This document shows positions 33,586 to 42,696 of a stretch of DNA of 64,000 nucleotides, in pieces; the stretch's first letter is position 1, and every line of letters begins with the position of its first letter. The translations under genes and the position numbers were made by a program. The notes beneath the pieces were generated by a model. The model worked only from the letters and a program-made list of their open reading frames with translations. It was not told the origin of the DNA and searched no databases. Source of the DNA: JBFHIZ01 sp963666475 (GTDB taxonomy: Bacteria; Bacillota; Clostridia; Lachnospirales; Lachnospiraceae); the NCBI GenBank assembly GCA_963666475.2, contig CAXXJM010000001.1, forward strand, positions 1,488,001-1,552,000. Reading direction: 5' to 3'.

Positions 33586-35076
33586 TTATTTCTGGACTTC
33601 TATCGGTGCACAGTTAGCAAATACTTTTTCAAATCTGGCAAGCACATCATCAATCATTTCTTCTGTGTATGCAGCACTTGTATAAAGTCTTGAACCAGCC
33701 AATGTTACTAGACCTTCTGCCATATATGCAGCTCCCATATGTTCCATTTCTTTTTGACGGATTCCGGTTTCTTTTAAAATTCCCGGTACCTGCCAAAGTT
33801 TTTTCCAATTGATACTAAAATGCATTGTTCCTGCATTGTCCAAATGAACAATCGAGCCTTGATTAAATACAACAAAAGGAAGATCATATTTCTTAACAAG
33901 TTCCTGAAGCCCTTTTGTCAAACGGTCTCCCATTCTTCCTGCTTTTTCACATGCATTCGTACGCTCGATTTCACAGATTGCGTGATATCCTGCAACACAA
34001 GATAAAGGTGTCGCTGCCATGGTCCCACCACACATTGCTTTTGGTATTTTTTTACCTGAAGAATCCAAACCTGCGCCCAAATGTGCCATACAGTCTTTGT
34101 GTCCTCCAATACCTCCAGCTCCTGGATATCCACCTGCGATAACTTTACCAAAAATTGTAAGGTCAGGGTCCACTCCGAAATAACCTTGTGCTCCCGATGT
34201 TCCAATACGAAATCCTGTTACAACCTCATCAAATACCAAAAGTGCTCCATATTTATGAGCGAGTCTTTCTGCTCCCTGAACAAATTCTTTTGATAACGGT
34301 CTCGTACCACTTTCAGGTCCCATTGGCTCTAAAAATATCGCTGCAGTTCCTCCATCCAATTGATGTTTCTTAAGTTTTCTTTCTAAGTCTTTTAAATCAT
34401 TTGGGAAGAATTCATCGGTATGTTTGAAGACAAAATTCGGAACTCCTTTTGACATGATACCTTTTGTACCAGGAACACGAATTCCATAAGCCAACTGATC
34501 TGACCATCCGTGATAGGCTCCGCCCATTTTTAAGATGTTCTTCTTTCCTGTTTTTAATCTAGCAATTCTCACTGCACACATACATGCTTCGGTTCCAGAT
34601 CCCAACATACGGAACATATCCACAGAAGGAACCAATTCTGAAATCTTTTTTGCTAATTTATATTCATATTCATGAAATAATCCAGTTGATGGACCACATG
34701 TATTTAACAATTCAATGACTGGTTCTCTGACTTCAGGCACATTACTACCAAGAACGGTCGGTCCTCCTGCCTGTAGCAGATCATAATACCAGTTTCCATC
34801 TATATCATACAATTTGGCACCTTCTGCTTTTGTAATTACCAACGGAAATGGGTGATTGAAAGCCAGATTATGCTGTACTCCACCTGGAATCGTTTGTTTC
34901 GCTTCTGTGATCATTTTTTTTGATGTCGCACATTTTTTTTCGAAATAGTTTTCGACATATCCATCCAGAGATTCCTTTTTAATTGAATATACCGGTTTTT
35001 TGATCAGTTCATCTAGTTCCTTCGTTACCTTATCTACATCCAAATACTCATCAATAGCAAATCCATTATACGCCAT
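33586..35076 (-). CDS. Class III aminotransferase (glutamate-1-semialdehyde aminomutase-like)
   Basis: 496 residues. PLP-binding features are visible: LLVFDEVVTGFR (Asp on the pyridine nitrogen), TIFGKVIAGGYPGAGGIGG (Schiff-base Lys), and GSGTEACMCAVRIAR for phosphate binding. Sequence resembles glutamate-1-semialdehyde 2,1-aminomutase, but the N-terminus is longer and no other haem-pathway gene is near. It heads the operon with aldolase, TetR and FGGY kinase. A role in deaminating an amino sugar, or aminating a keto-compound, before kinase and aldolase steps is inference. Confidence 0.82.
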   Translation of the reverse strand: MAYNGFAIDEYLDVDKVTKELDELIKKPVYSIKKESLDGYVENYFEKKCATSKKMITEAKQTIPGGVQHNLAFNHPFPLVITKAEGAKLYDIDGNWYYDLLQAGGPTVLGSNVPEVREPVIELLNTCGPSTGLFHEYEYKLAKKISELVPSVDMFRMLGSGTEACMCAVRIARLKTGKKNILKMGGAYHGWSDQLAYGIRVPGTKGIMSKGVPNFVFKHTDEFFPNDLKDLERKLKKHQLDGGTAAIFLEPMGPESGTRPLSKEFVQGAERLAHKYGALLVFDEVVTGFRIGTSGAQGYFGVDPDLTIFGKVIAGGYPGAGGIGGHKDCMAHLGAGLDSSGKKIPKAMCGGTMAATPLSCVAGYHAICEIERTNACEKAGRMGDRLTKGLQELVKKYDLPFVVFNQGSIVHLDNAGTMHFSINWKKLWQVPGILKETGIRQKEMEHMGAAYMAEGLVTLAGSRLYTSAAYTEEMIDDVLARFEKVFANCAPIEVQK

Positions 35077-35094
35077 TTTTTAATTCTCCTTCCT

Positions 35095-35112
35095 TGTGAG
35101 CGTACGCTCACA
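35095..35112. promoter_or_regulatory. 18-bp perfect palindrome, probable TetR operator
   Basis: TGTGAGCGTACGCTCACA is fully self-complementary. It lies about 10 bases downstream of the -10 box of the operon promoter and just before the ribosome binding site of the aminotransferase gene. Its form matches operators of TetR-family repressors, and the operon encodes one. Confidence 0.75.
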
Positions 35113-35121
35113 CTTGTAATT

Positions 35122-35150
35122 ACTATATATACAATAAAAATGAAAGTCAA
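35122..35150 (-). promoter_or_regulatory. Sigma-A promoter of the aminotransferase-aldolase-TetR-kinase operon
   Basis: On the minus strand -35 TTGACT (35145-35150) and -10 TATAGT (35122-35127) are spaced 17 bases apart. The operator palindrome follows directly, so a bound repressor would block the start region. Confidence 0.72.
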
Positions 35151-35309
35151 GTAAAAAATGCATTTTTTGCATATTTTTACATAATTATTCACCAATTAAG
35201 GATTATCCTTCGAAAAGTCAATCGGTTAGGATTATAATTTCTTTTCATTTTCTTGATGCTTGGTGTAATATAGAACTATATTTATTTACACGAAGCGAAA
35301 GGAAAAGTT

Positions 35310-36224
35310 ATGAACATACAAAGAAAAAAGAAACACCTTGTAGCAGTAATTGCTTTCATGTTTTCAATAGTTATTACCGGTTGCGGAAGCCAGACCAACT
35401 CCTCCACGGAAATTGAAACCATCAGCCTGAATGAGATTTTTGGCGAAAACGTGAATCAAATCAACGATGTTGAAGAAAGTCCCGAGGCTACCCAAGATGA
35501 AATATCCGAAGAATCTAATGTTTCTGAGGAAGGGAACATCCAAAACACAGCGCCACAGCAAGACACATCAAATATAAAATCCATTGTTGAACAGATTCAA
35601 CTGATTACCTTAAATAAAGCAGATTGGTTTTTGAATAGCGAATTTGGGGAATCGTACTTTTTCACAATTACCGATCTCAATCAGAATGGACGTCTAGAAC
35701 TCATCCTCTCCACATGCCAAGGCACTGGAATGTATACAACCAGTGCATATTACGAAGTAAACGAAGAGATGGACGGACTACTTGCACTTTCAGCCGATCT
35801 ATTAGAAGGCGATTCGGAACCGGACATCATCAATAATACTTCCGTTGCCTATCATCAAGCAGACACGGACATCTGGTACTATATCTTTAAAGATTCCATG
35901 CGAGCTGGTGCAGCTGGATATTACGAAAACACTTCTTCCGTTTGGATTGAAAGCGATACTGTACAATATGAAATATTGGGTAAATTTTCACTCCTTTACG
36001 AAGGTGAAAGTGAAGTTTCCTCATATCAAAACGCTTTAGACCAGGACATTACAGAAGCAGAATATGAAACAATAAGCGATCAACAATACCAGGGATATGA
36101 AAAATATTCTGTCAGTCTAAATTGGATCAATGTTTCTGATACAACCGATGACACAGATCAGCTTTTCACAAAAGCCAAGGAATCGTTTGAAGGTTTCCTT
36201 CTCACTCAAATCTCTTCACAATAA
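35310..36224 (+). CDS. Lipoprotein of unknown function
   Basis: 304 residues. A lipoprotein signal is clear: AVIAFMFSIVITGCGSQ with the lipobox Cys near residue 26. A low-complexity acidic linker (residues ~45-85) follows. The segment TITDLNQNGRLELIL resembles the DxNxNG-type calcium-binding or FG-GAP-like loop common in Clostridia surface lipoproteins. AAAGGAAAA precedes the ATG. A weak promoter (TTGATG at 35253, TATATT at 35277) is upstream. It is exported and membrane-anchored; the function is unknown. Confidence 0.72.
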   Translation: MNIQRKKKHLVAVIAFMFSIVITGCGSQTNSSTEIETISLNEIFGENVNQINDVEESPEATQDEISEESNVSEEGNIQNTAPQQDTSNIKSIVEQIQLITLNKADWFLNSEFGESYFFTITDLNQNGRLELILSTCQGTGMYTTSAYYEVNEEMDGLLALSADLLEGDSEPDIINNTSVAYHQADTDIWYYIFKDSMRAGAAGYYENTSSVWIESDTVQYEILGKFSLLYEGESEVSSYQNALDQDITEAEYETISDQQYQGYEKYSVSLNWINVSDTTDDTDQLFTKAKESFEGFLLTQISSQ

Positions 36225-36233
36225 TTTTTTCAA

Positions 36234-36272
36234 CAAAAAAGGCTGTCATCCATTAGAATGACAACCTTTTTT
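36234..36272. terminator. Bidirectional terminator
   Basis: AAAAAAGG..TGTCAT and ATGACA..CCTTTTTT form a hairpin with one mismatch. It sits between the convergent lipoprotein and serine dehydratase genes and overlaps the end of the latter. Confidence 0.8.
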
Positions 36273-37119
36273 TTATTTTTTCAGCGGTTTCCGTGATCGC
36301 CAGACCACCTTTACCTGTTTCTCTTAATGTTTCTGGCATTGACTTTCCAACCATACGCATTGCATCAATCACCTCATCTGGTGGAATTTTGCTAGAAATA
36401 CCTGCCAATACCATATCCGCGGATGTCAGTGCATTGACCGCTCCTATGACATTCCTTTTTACACAAGGTACTTCAACAAGCCCTGCAACAGGGTCACAAA
36501 CCAACCCCAAGAGACTTTTCAAAGCAAGCGCACACGCTTGTGAAATCTGCTCCGAATCTCCGCCTCGCAGATATACAACCGCTCCTGCCGCCATTGCTGA
36601 CGCGGCACCAATTTCTGCCTGACAACCACCGGATGCACCTGATATAAATGCTCTCTCCGCTATGACTCCACCTATGCCTCCAGCTACAAACAGTGCTTCT
36701 GACATTTCCTGGTCGGTATATCCTATTTCCTCCTGCAGGGATAGAAATACTGCCGGAATGACACCACAAGATCCCGCCGTAGGTGCTGCGACAATTCTCT
36801 TCATACAAGCATTGGATTCCCCCATTTTTATGGCTTTTTCCATGACTTTACCAATAAAATTTCCGCAAAGAAGGTTTCCCTGTTCTCTGGCCGTCTTTAA
36901 CTTCTCTCCGTCGGTTCCAACCAAGTGACTTGCAGAAAATAAATCTGGCTCATATGCCTGATCTGCTGCTCTCATTGCCAAATACATCTGCTTCATACGA
37001 CTCATGGAATCATCCATTGAGATACCTTGATCCTCTGCATCATCCCTCATAACGACCTCATAAAAAGAAGCATTTTCAGCTTTGGTTCTGAGAGTGATTT
37101 CTTTTAGTGATTTAAACAT
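36253..37119 (-). CDS. sdaAA: L-serine ammonia-lyase, iron-sulfur-dependent, alpha subunit
   Basis: 288 residues, the normal length. The iron-sulfur Cys residues lie in APTAGSCGVIPAVFLSL, GASGGCQAEIGAA and LGLVCDPVAGLVEVPC. With the beta subunit at 37112 it deaminates L-serine to pyruvate and ammonia through an oxygen-sensitive [4Fe-4S] cluster. Its start overlaps the end of the beta-subunit gene by 8 bases. GGAGGAG precedes the ATG. Confidence 0.95.
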   Translation of the reverse strand: MFKSLKEITLRTKAENASFYEVVMRDDAEDQGISMDDSMSRMKQMYLAMRAADQAYEPDLFSASHLVGTDGEKLKTAREQGNLLCGNFIGKVMEKAIKMGESNACMKRIVAAPTAGSCGVIPAVFLSLQEEIGYTDQEMSEALFVAGGIGGVIAERAFISGASGGCQAEIGAASAMAAGAVVYLRGGDSEQISQACALALKSLLGLVCDPVAGLVEVPCVKRNVIGAVNALTSADMVLAGISSKIPPDEVIDAMRMVGKSMPETLRETGKGGLAITETAEKIKKRLSF

Positions 37120-37783
37120 GCTTCTCCTCCCCTCGCAAATAAGTTACTTTCAAAATCCCCTTTTGCCTTTCCATCTTATCAATGATACCTTTCGGTACTT
37201 CTTGATCACATTCCACGATCAATACCGCATTTCCGCCTCTTTTTGCCCGATAGAGTTGCATCGTAGCAATATTGATTTCCTCTAAAGCAAGCATTTTGGT
37301 AACTTCCGACACTTGTCCAGGACGATCCTCATTATAGACCACCAAGGTTGGATAATCTCCCGAAAAATTAACCACATGACCATTGATCTGATTCACTGCA
37401 ATTCTTCCTCCACCTATGGACGAAGCTACTACCTCGATTTTCTTTCCATGTATTCCAAGGAGCTCAATCTTTGCAGTATTCGGATGCACATCACCCAGAT
37501 CCGTTCCAGCAATCTGCACTTTTACAACATTCTCTTCGGCAATCTCTATACTTTCCGGTACCCTCGAATCGTCTACTTTCATTCCGAGAAGACCTGCAAC
37601 AAGTGCTTTATCCGTTCCATGCCCTTTTCCTGTTGCAAGAAAGGAACCATGCAACCAAATGTATGCCTCCTGAATTGGTTCATTTAATAGTTTTAAGGAA
37701 ATACTTCCAATTTTTACTGCTCCAGCAGTATGCGAACTTGATGGTCCCACCATCACCGGTCCTATGATATCAAATATGTTCAT
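37112..37783 (-). CDS. sdaAB: L-serine ammonia-lyase, iron-sulfur-dependent, beta subunit
   Basis: 223 residues. FDIIGPVMVGPSSSHTAGAV is the typical start, and the C-terminal third is an ACT domain (TLVVYNEDRPGQVSEV, INIATMQLYRAKRGG) that probably senses serine. It forms the two-subunit enzyme with the overlapping sdaAA. The MmcQ/YjbR gene ends 9 bases upstream, suggesting one transcript of three genes. Confidence 0.95.
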   Translation of the reverse strand: MNIFDIIGPVMVGPSSSHTAGAVKIGSISLKLLNEPIQEAYIWLHGSFLATGKGHGTDKALVAGLLGMKVDDSRVPESIEIAEENVVKVQIAGTDLGDVHPNTAKIELLGIHGKKIEVVASSIGGGRIAVNQINGHVVNFSGDYPTLVVYNEDRPGQVSEVTKMLALEEINIATMQLYRAKRGGNAVLIVECDQEVPKGIIDKMERQKGILKVTYLRGEEKHV

Positions 37784-37792
37784 CCATTTTAC

Positions 37793-38155
37793 CTATACCG
37801 TTTCCAGGCTCTTTTTTCTCTTTTTTTTGGTTGTTGTCAGATCATAACTTTCGGCAATCATACGCTCAACATCCTTCTTTGGTATACTTCCATCTAAAAT
37901 GATGGAATTCCAGTGCTCTTTATTCATATGATATGCTGGCACAACCGATGCATACGTGGATCTCCAAACATCCCTCCACTCAGGATCACACTTTACGTTG
38001 ATCCACATCTGTTCCTTTCGTTCGTAGATACATGCAAACGTTTTTTTGTTGTCCTGATGTCGCATCAATGCCCAGTTTGCATCATGAAACGGATAATCCT
38101 CCAATACTTCTGCAAATGTATTGCAAAAACGAATAGCCTCTTCTCTTGTAGTCAT
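37793..38155 (-). CDS. MmcQ/YjbR-family protein
   Basis: 120 residues from an ATG at 38155 with AAGGAG 6 bases upstream; an ATG 15 bases earlier lies in front of that site. The CyaY-like fold family is indicated by RQDNKKTFACIYER-like residues (HQDNKKTFACIYE), VKCDPEWRD and HWNSIILDGSIP. Members are often labelled DNA-binding, but the function is uncertain. It is the first gene before sdaAB/sdaAA. The C-terminus is a Lys/Arg-rich tail. Confidence 0.85.
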   Translation of the reverse strand: MTTREEAIRFCNTFAEVLEDYPFHDANWALMRHQDNKKTFACIYERKEQMWINVKCDPEWRDVWRSTYASVVPAYHMNKEHWNSIILDGSIPKKDVERMIAESYDLTTTKKKRKKSLETV

Positions 38156-38272
38156 GTGAATCTCCTTCATCTCTTTGCATCATCGGATATAATACATATT
38201 TAAGTATATAATTTTGACGTATAAAATACAATGATTCGTATTTTAATTTGTTTGAATGAATTAATTAATACC

Positions 38273-38305
38273 AAAAAAGGCCCACGACTTATATCGTGAA
38301 CCTTT
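38273..38305 (-). terminator. Terminator of the DegV/membrane-protein operon
   Basis: On the minus strand GGTTCACGA pairs with TCGTGGGCC, nine pairs including two G-U, and a six-T run follows. It is about 40 bases past the stop at 38348. Confidence 0.75.
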
Positions 38306-38347
38306 CTTTTCTTCCATGTGAATGGAAGCTAACCGTTTTTTACTATT

Positions 38348-39337
38348 TTAACTAGGATTTTTTTTCTTAAGCTTACTGATGATTCCAAAAAAGTATATAA
38401 AAACAAATACCAATAAATACTCAATAATCGGTATCCACAGAACCTGATGGACTTCACCTATCGTTCGATGACCTGTAAATCCGCCAAAAACAACGATTAC
38501 TGCAAGCAAATAGATTCCTTGAATCGTATGCAGTTGCCATTTTTTCAAATTCAATCCATATATCTGCGTTACCACAGCCATGGTTGCAAATCCAAATAAG
38601 AACATTGGCCACATATTATTCTGTTGCCCAATCGCAACGAGTGTCCCGTGGAAAAGAACGAGTACTTCGAGTGTGAACATCCAGTATTTATTCATGTGTA
38701 CAGGAGTGTAGATCATAGACATTTGTATAAACAGTAAAAACATATAAAAGAATCCAATCAAATGTCCCGTCGTTGCAACGGTTGGGTGGTACCAGAAAGT
38801 ATAGACAATGGCCCATGCTACAAAATAGCCATGATATTTTCTGATCCATTGAACAGGTTCTTGTATATTACCTATAAGGGGTAATTTTCCAATTTTCTTG
38901 CCAAAGAAAATACCCCTTCTCTGACTGTCCATGATAATGATTAAAACCAACATCACAATGACGGAACCTTGCGAGCTCATGACAGGTACATCTTGCGCTA
39001 ACCCCTCATACCATATATGTGTTTGAAGGATGTGTAATGCAATAAAAACAAGATTTGTAACAATCAGTAAATTTCTGTATTTCTCTCGTTTCTTTTTATC
39101 TTTAAACTGAGCAAGAAATATAAATATCCATACCAGAATCTGATGTGTCAAATAAAATGCCCATGCAGTCAGACTAGGCCAAAATAAGCGTTCCGGTAGT
39201 TTCCAATAGTACCATGATGCCCCTTGGTCCGGAAGCAGCTCAATCGAATCTAAACGACTTCCTAAAAGACCGATTACTGCAACAAATAACAAACTGATCA
39301 GTATTCCTGACCAAAAAATTTTCCAATATTTCTTCAT
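38348..39337 (-). CDS. Multi-pass membrane protein, unknown function
   Basis: 329 residues with about eight membrane segments (for example GILISLLFVAVIGLLG, FILAFLAQF-like region, VIVMLVLIIIMD, FYMFLLFIQMSMIY, TIQGIYLLAVIVVFGGF). No family motif is recognised. It is the last gene of a four-gene operon with a DAK2-DegV protein, a DUF1295 membrane enzyme and a small membrane protein, so a role linked to lipids or membrane composition is possible but unproven. Confidence 0.65.
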   Translation of the reverse strand: MKKYWKIFWSGILISLLFVAVIGLLGSRLDSIELLPDQGASWYYWKLPERLFWPSLTAWAFYLTHQILVWIFIFLAQFKDKKKREKYRNLLIVTNLVFIALHILQTHIWYEGLAQDVPVMSSQGSVIVMLVLIIIMDSQRRGIFFGKKIGKLPLIGNIQEPVQWIRKYHGYFVAWAIVYTFWYHPTVATTGHLIGFFYMFLLFIQMSMIYTPVHMNKYWMFTLEVLVLFHGTLVAIGQQNNMWPMFLFGFATMAVVTQIYGLNLKKWQLHTIQGIYLLAVIVVFGGFTGHRTIGEVHQVLWIPIIEYLLVFVFIYFFGIISKLKKKNPS

Positions 39338-39354
39338 ATTTCGTATTCATCCTT

Positions 39355-39687
39355 TCACGTTATATATTTATGTCCCTTGAAAAATTTATCCCAATTTCCT
39401 TTTGCTCCATAGAGCGCAATCAAAACATATAAACAGCCTGTAAAAAAACCAAGCACCATCATGAGAAACGTCCATACTATCGCATTTAGGATACTTTTCT
39501 CTCGATAAACAATCCACATCGAGAAGAGCGTAAAGCCCACATAGAGATCAATCATTGACATAATTCCCCAAGGATTTGCTAGCAATTCTTTACCGCCCTT
39601 GAAAAAGTCACCATTTAAAAATCCATTGATCAAACCATACGTCATCGCAATCAATCCAATCCAAGTAATTATTTTTGCTACTTTCAT
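39355..39687 (-). CDS. Small membrane protein, unknown function
   Basis: 110 residues with three membrane segments (IITWIGLIAMTYGLINGF, IDLYVGFTLFSMWIVY, AIVWTFLMMVLGFFTGCLYVLI, the last in two parts). AAGGAGG precedes the ATG. It resembles DUF1475-like small membrane proteins only loosely. The gaps to both neighbours are 15-17 bases, so it belongs to the DegV/DUF1295 operon. Confidence 0.65.
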   Translation of the reverse strand: MKVAKIITWIGLIAMTYGLINGFLNGDFFKGGKELLANPWGIMSMIDLYVGFTLFSMWIVYREKSILNAIVWTFLMMVLGFFTGCLYVLIALYGAKGNWDKFFKGHKYIT

Positions 39688-39702
39688 TTCATTTCCTCCT
39701 TT

Positions 39703-40467
39703 TTAAGTTTTCTTGGGAAACCAAGGCAAAAAACTACTCGTCCTTTGCTTATATGCATCATAATCTGCTCTGCCGACATATTTCTTTTCAAGCATTCTTA
39801 CCCCAGATACAAAGACTAAGAAGAAGGTCATCAAACTTGGACCAATGGCAATCCATATGCCTTGCACATCTGTTAGAGCTATAAAAAATATACCGAACCA
39901 CATTGCTGAATCACCAAAATAATTTGGATGTCTAGTAAGGGACCATAACCCTTGATCCATTAATTTCCCTTTGTTCTCCGGTTTTTTCTTAAACACTTTC
40001 AATTGGTAGTCTCCGAAAGATTCAAAGAAAAATCCTACCATCCATAATACAACTCCAATATAATTAAACCATTTTAAACTCTGCTCTGTAGAATTTCCAT
40101 AAATCACTGGCAGTGTTACGATGTATTGAATTACAAATTGTATAAAATACACCTGAAAAAAAGCTTTGATCCATACATACTTATCTCCCCAACCCTTACG
40201 CATATTTACGTATCGATAATCCTCTGGCTTTCCGAGATTTCTTTTTGCAATATGATAGGTTAATCTCGTTCCCCATACGGCTATGGCGACCGTAATTAAT
40301 ATGCCTTTCATACCTGAATCCGGACTCCAAATAAATGTAAAAATCGCGGATAACACAAATCCTGCTCCCCAGCCTATATCAACAATGGAATTATCCTTTA
40401 ACACTTGTCCCAAAACAAACATTCCAAAAAAGAAAAGAAATAAAACAAAAAGTGTCTCAAAATACAT
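39703..40467 (-). CDS. DUF1295 / isoprenylcysteine methyltransferase-like membrane enzyme
   Basis: 254 residues from an ATG at 40467 with AGGAGG 9 bases upstream. Several membrane segments are present. The C-terminal region LWSLTRHPNYFGDSAMWFG and the final YDAYKQRTSSFLPWFP match DUF1295, related to steroid 5-alpha-reductases and lipid-modifying methyltransferases. It probably acts on a lipid in the membrane. Its start is one base from the stop of the DAK2-DegV gene. Confidence 0.82.
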   Translation of the reverse strand: MYFETLFVLFLFFFGMFVLGQVLKDNSIVDIGWGAGFVLSAIFTFIWSPDSGMKGILITVAIAVWGTRLTYHIAKRNLGKPEDYRYVNMRKGWGDKYVWIKAFFQVYFIQFVIQYIVTLPVIYGNSTEQSLKWFNYIGVVLWMVGFFFESFGDYQLKVFKKKPENKGKLMDQGLWSLTRHPNYFGDSAMWFGIFFIALTDVQGIWIAIGPSLMTFFLVFVSGVRMLEKKYVGRADYDAYKQRTSSFLPWFPKKT

Positions 40468-40468
40468 A

Positions 40469-42262
40469 TTATGGTCCCTCCTTCTCCAAGATATATGCCA
40501 GTGCAACTGCCCCCTGTCCAGCTCCTACCGCCACTATGGAAGACGTTTCTTCAATATATGCCGGTTCACATCCCAAAATTTTCACAGCTAATTCTTTCAG
40601 TTCTTCAGCCCCCTGTCGGTTGTTAATATGACAAATTGCATAGGTCTCTATTCTTGACTTTTTTATTAAGCGTTTCAGATGGTTTATTATTTTTTTATTA
40701 CTTCCATGATTTGAAAAAGCAATACTTTCTAAAGCACCTTTTCCTTGCTCATCAAGCGTTACGATTGGTTTCATTCCAATCCGTTTCCCAAGGTTTCCCA
40801 CCTTAACACTTAGTCTACCTGACTTGATCATGTTATCAAGATTCTTCACCTGAACCAAAATTTTACTGTACGGTATTTGCGTTTCTATTCTTTTTACAAC
40901 CTCTTCAAACGTCATATTTTGATTGATGAGTTCCGCACACTTTTTCACCAACAATCCCTGTGCACCAGAATTTTGCTTTGTATCGATCACATGAATCAAA
41001 AAATCCTCTTGATTATATTGTTCTGCAGCTTTTTTAAAACTATTATAAGTTCCACTTAACTCTTTTGAGACCGCCATCACAATCACAGATTCATAGTATG
41101 TTGACAAATAATCAAATAGATTCTCAACTTGTTTAGGACTTGGTTGTGATGATGTTGGCAGCTTATCGGATTCTTTCGAAAGATCTAACAATCTTTCTGG
41201 TTTAATCGTCAACCTGTCCATATATACTCGATCTCGAAAAAGAACATCCAGATACACAATATGAATTTGCTGTTCATCGATCAATGCTTTTGGCAGATCT
41301 GCAATGCTATCCGTCACCAAAGCAATTGCATGTTTTCTATGACTGACAACCTCTTTCTGCTTGATCATATCATCTATTTTTTGATAAACAACCGTTCCTT
41401 TTTCATGTAAAAAATCAAAAACCTCTGCAGGATCATCCGTATGTATATGAATTCGACATTTCTTTTTATTTGCCGCTATCACAGTAGAATCCCCCATGTT
41501 CGACAAAAAGTCTTTGAGCGAATCCAGATCGATCTCTTCATTTTCCAGTAAGCATTCCGTACAATAACGAAATTTCTCATTGCCATGTTCTTCCTCATGC
41601 ATTTCCATACAGGAGGCTTCACTCTGCCCATGAGTATGTTCACTTAAATCTACTTCTTTGCCTGTTTCTATGTAATAAAGCGCGCCCTCCAGAAAATAAG
41701 TAAATCCTTTTGCTCCAGAATCTACCACATTCGCCTTTTTTAGTACCTCCAACTGGTCTTTCGTTGCTTCTAATGCACTTTCTATTCGTTTATATGCATT
41801 GGAAAATATCTCTTGAACGGTCTTCTTACTCTTGGTTTCTTCGACCAATGCATTCCCCCACTCTTGCATAAGAGTAATCATTGTTCCATGTACTGGCTTT
41901 TCGATCGCTTCATATGCATAACAAGCAGCTATACTACTTGCTCCTGCATAGGCTTCAATACTGATTTGCTCCAAATCGTGAACTGACTCGCTCAATCCAC
42001 TGAAGTACTGTGCAAAAATAATCCCCGAATTCCCCCTTGCTCCTGAAAGTGCAGCATCCGCAATGGACTCCAACGTTTCTTTTACTGTTCTTTTTTGTTT
42101 TGACTCTCGAATAATTGTTCGCATCATAGAAGAAAGATTACTTCCAGTGTCGCCATCTCTGACAGGAAATACATTGATTCGATTCAATACTTCTTTATTT
42201 TTTATAACCGTCTGTGCACCATGCATAATCGAGTTATATATTTGCTTACTCGTTAACTCCAT
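40469..42262 (-). CDS. DAK2 (DhaL-like) and DegV fusion, fatty acid kinase-like
   Basis: 597 residues from an ATG at 42262 behind GGGGGTGA. Residues 1-~200 are a DhaL-type ATP-binding domain (INVFPVRDGDTGSNLSSMM, ALSGARGNSGIIF). Residues ~215-300 resemble the FakA middle domain (CTECLLENEEI, CRIHIHTDDPAEV). Residues ~310-597 are a DegV fatty-acid-binding domain (ALVTDSIADLPKA, PTSSQPSPKQVENLF, IDTKQNSGAQG, GRIGMKPIV-like end region KRIGMKPIVTLD). It thus joins FakA-like kinase parts and a FakB-like carrier in one chain, and probably phosphorylates exogenous fatty acids for lipid synthesis. It heads a four-gene membrane-related operon. Confidence 0.87.
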   Translation of the reverse strand: MELTSKQIYNSIMHGAQTVIKNKEVLNRINVFPVRDGDTGSNLSSMMRTIIRESKQKRTVKETLESIADAALSGARGNSGIIFAQYFSGLSESVHDLEQISIEAYAGASSIAACYAYEAIEKPVHGTMITLMQEWGNALVEETKSKKTVQEIFSNAYKRIESALEATKDQLEVLKKANVVDSGAKGFTYFLEGALYYIETGKEVDLSEHTHGQSEASCMEMHEEEHGNEKFRYCTECLLENEEIDLDSLKDFLSNMGDSTVIAANKKKCRIHIHTDDPAEVFDFLHEKGTVVYQKIDDMIKQKEVVSHRKHAIALVTDSIADLPKALIDEQQIHIVYLDVLFRDRVYMDRLTIKPERLLDLSKESDKLPTSSQPSPKQVENLFDYLSTYYESVIVMAVSKELSGTYNSFKKAAEQYNQEDFLIHVIDTKQNSGAQGLLVKKCAELINQNMTFEEVVKRIETQIPYSKILVQVKNLDNMIKSGRLSVKVGNLGKRIGMKPIVTLDEQGKGALESIAFSNHGSNKKIINHLKRLIKKSRIETYAICHINNRQGAEELKELAVKILGCEPAYIEETSSIVAVGAGQGAVALAYILEKEGP

Positions 42263-42696
42263 ATCATTCACCCCCAATTGTTGTCTGTTAAAATCTGGAG
42301 TTGTTCCCATCTATATATCATTTCATTCCATTTGATCGCTGTTATCATAAATTTCTCAACGACTTCTTATTCAAATTTTATTTCATTCACAAAAAATAGT
42401 CAACAAATTGTGTTTGAATTTTCTATTTTATTAACAAAAACCATTTTTAAATTAAATTAACAGATATTTGTGATTGTTTTTAATATCTGTATTTGAATGT
42501 CTTATTGCAAAATAAAAGGACATCTTACAGAATTTATCTTCCGTAAAATATCCTTATATCACGATAAATTTATGTTTGAAATTATTTCAAATACTTATGA
42601 ATTATTTAATATTCGTACACATCCTGCATATATTATGCACTTATCAACTTAACATATCTATTTGAGACCTTCTCCATTTTAACCAATATGTTCATT
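42263..42696. other. AT-rich non-coding gap
   Basis: No gene is seen. ACAGATATT (42460-42468) and AATATCTGT (42482-42490) form a 9-bp inverted repeat with a 13-base spacer, a possible operator or hairpin. The strong stem at 42516-42555 is the terminator of the next gene. The promoter of the DAK2-DegV operon presumably lies here, but no convincing -35/-10 pair could be chosen. Confidence 0.5.
42510..42555 (-). terminator. Long terminator-like stem-loop
   Basis: On the minus strand AAGGATATTTTACGG can pair with CTGTAAGATGTCCTT over 15 positions including four G-U pairs, around a 10-base loop, followed by TTATTTT. It lies about 140 bases past the stop of the SHOCT gene at 42697. Confidence 0.7.

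Noticed and set aside
33586..35076. HemL of tetrapyrrole synthesis
   Set aside because: Context is a carbohydrate kinase/aldolase operon under TetR with no haem genes, and the N-terminus is longer than in HemL.
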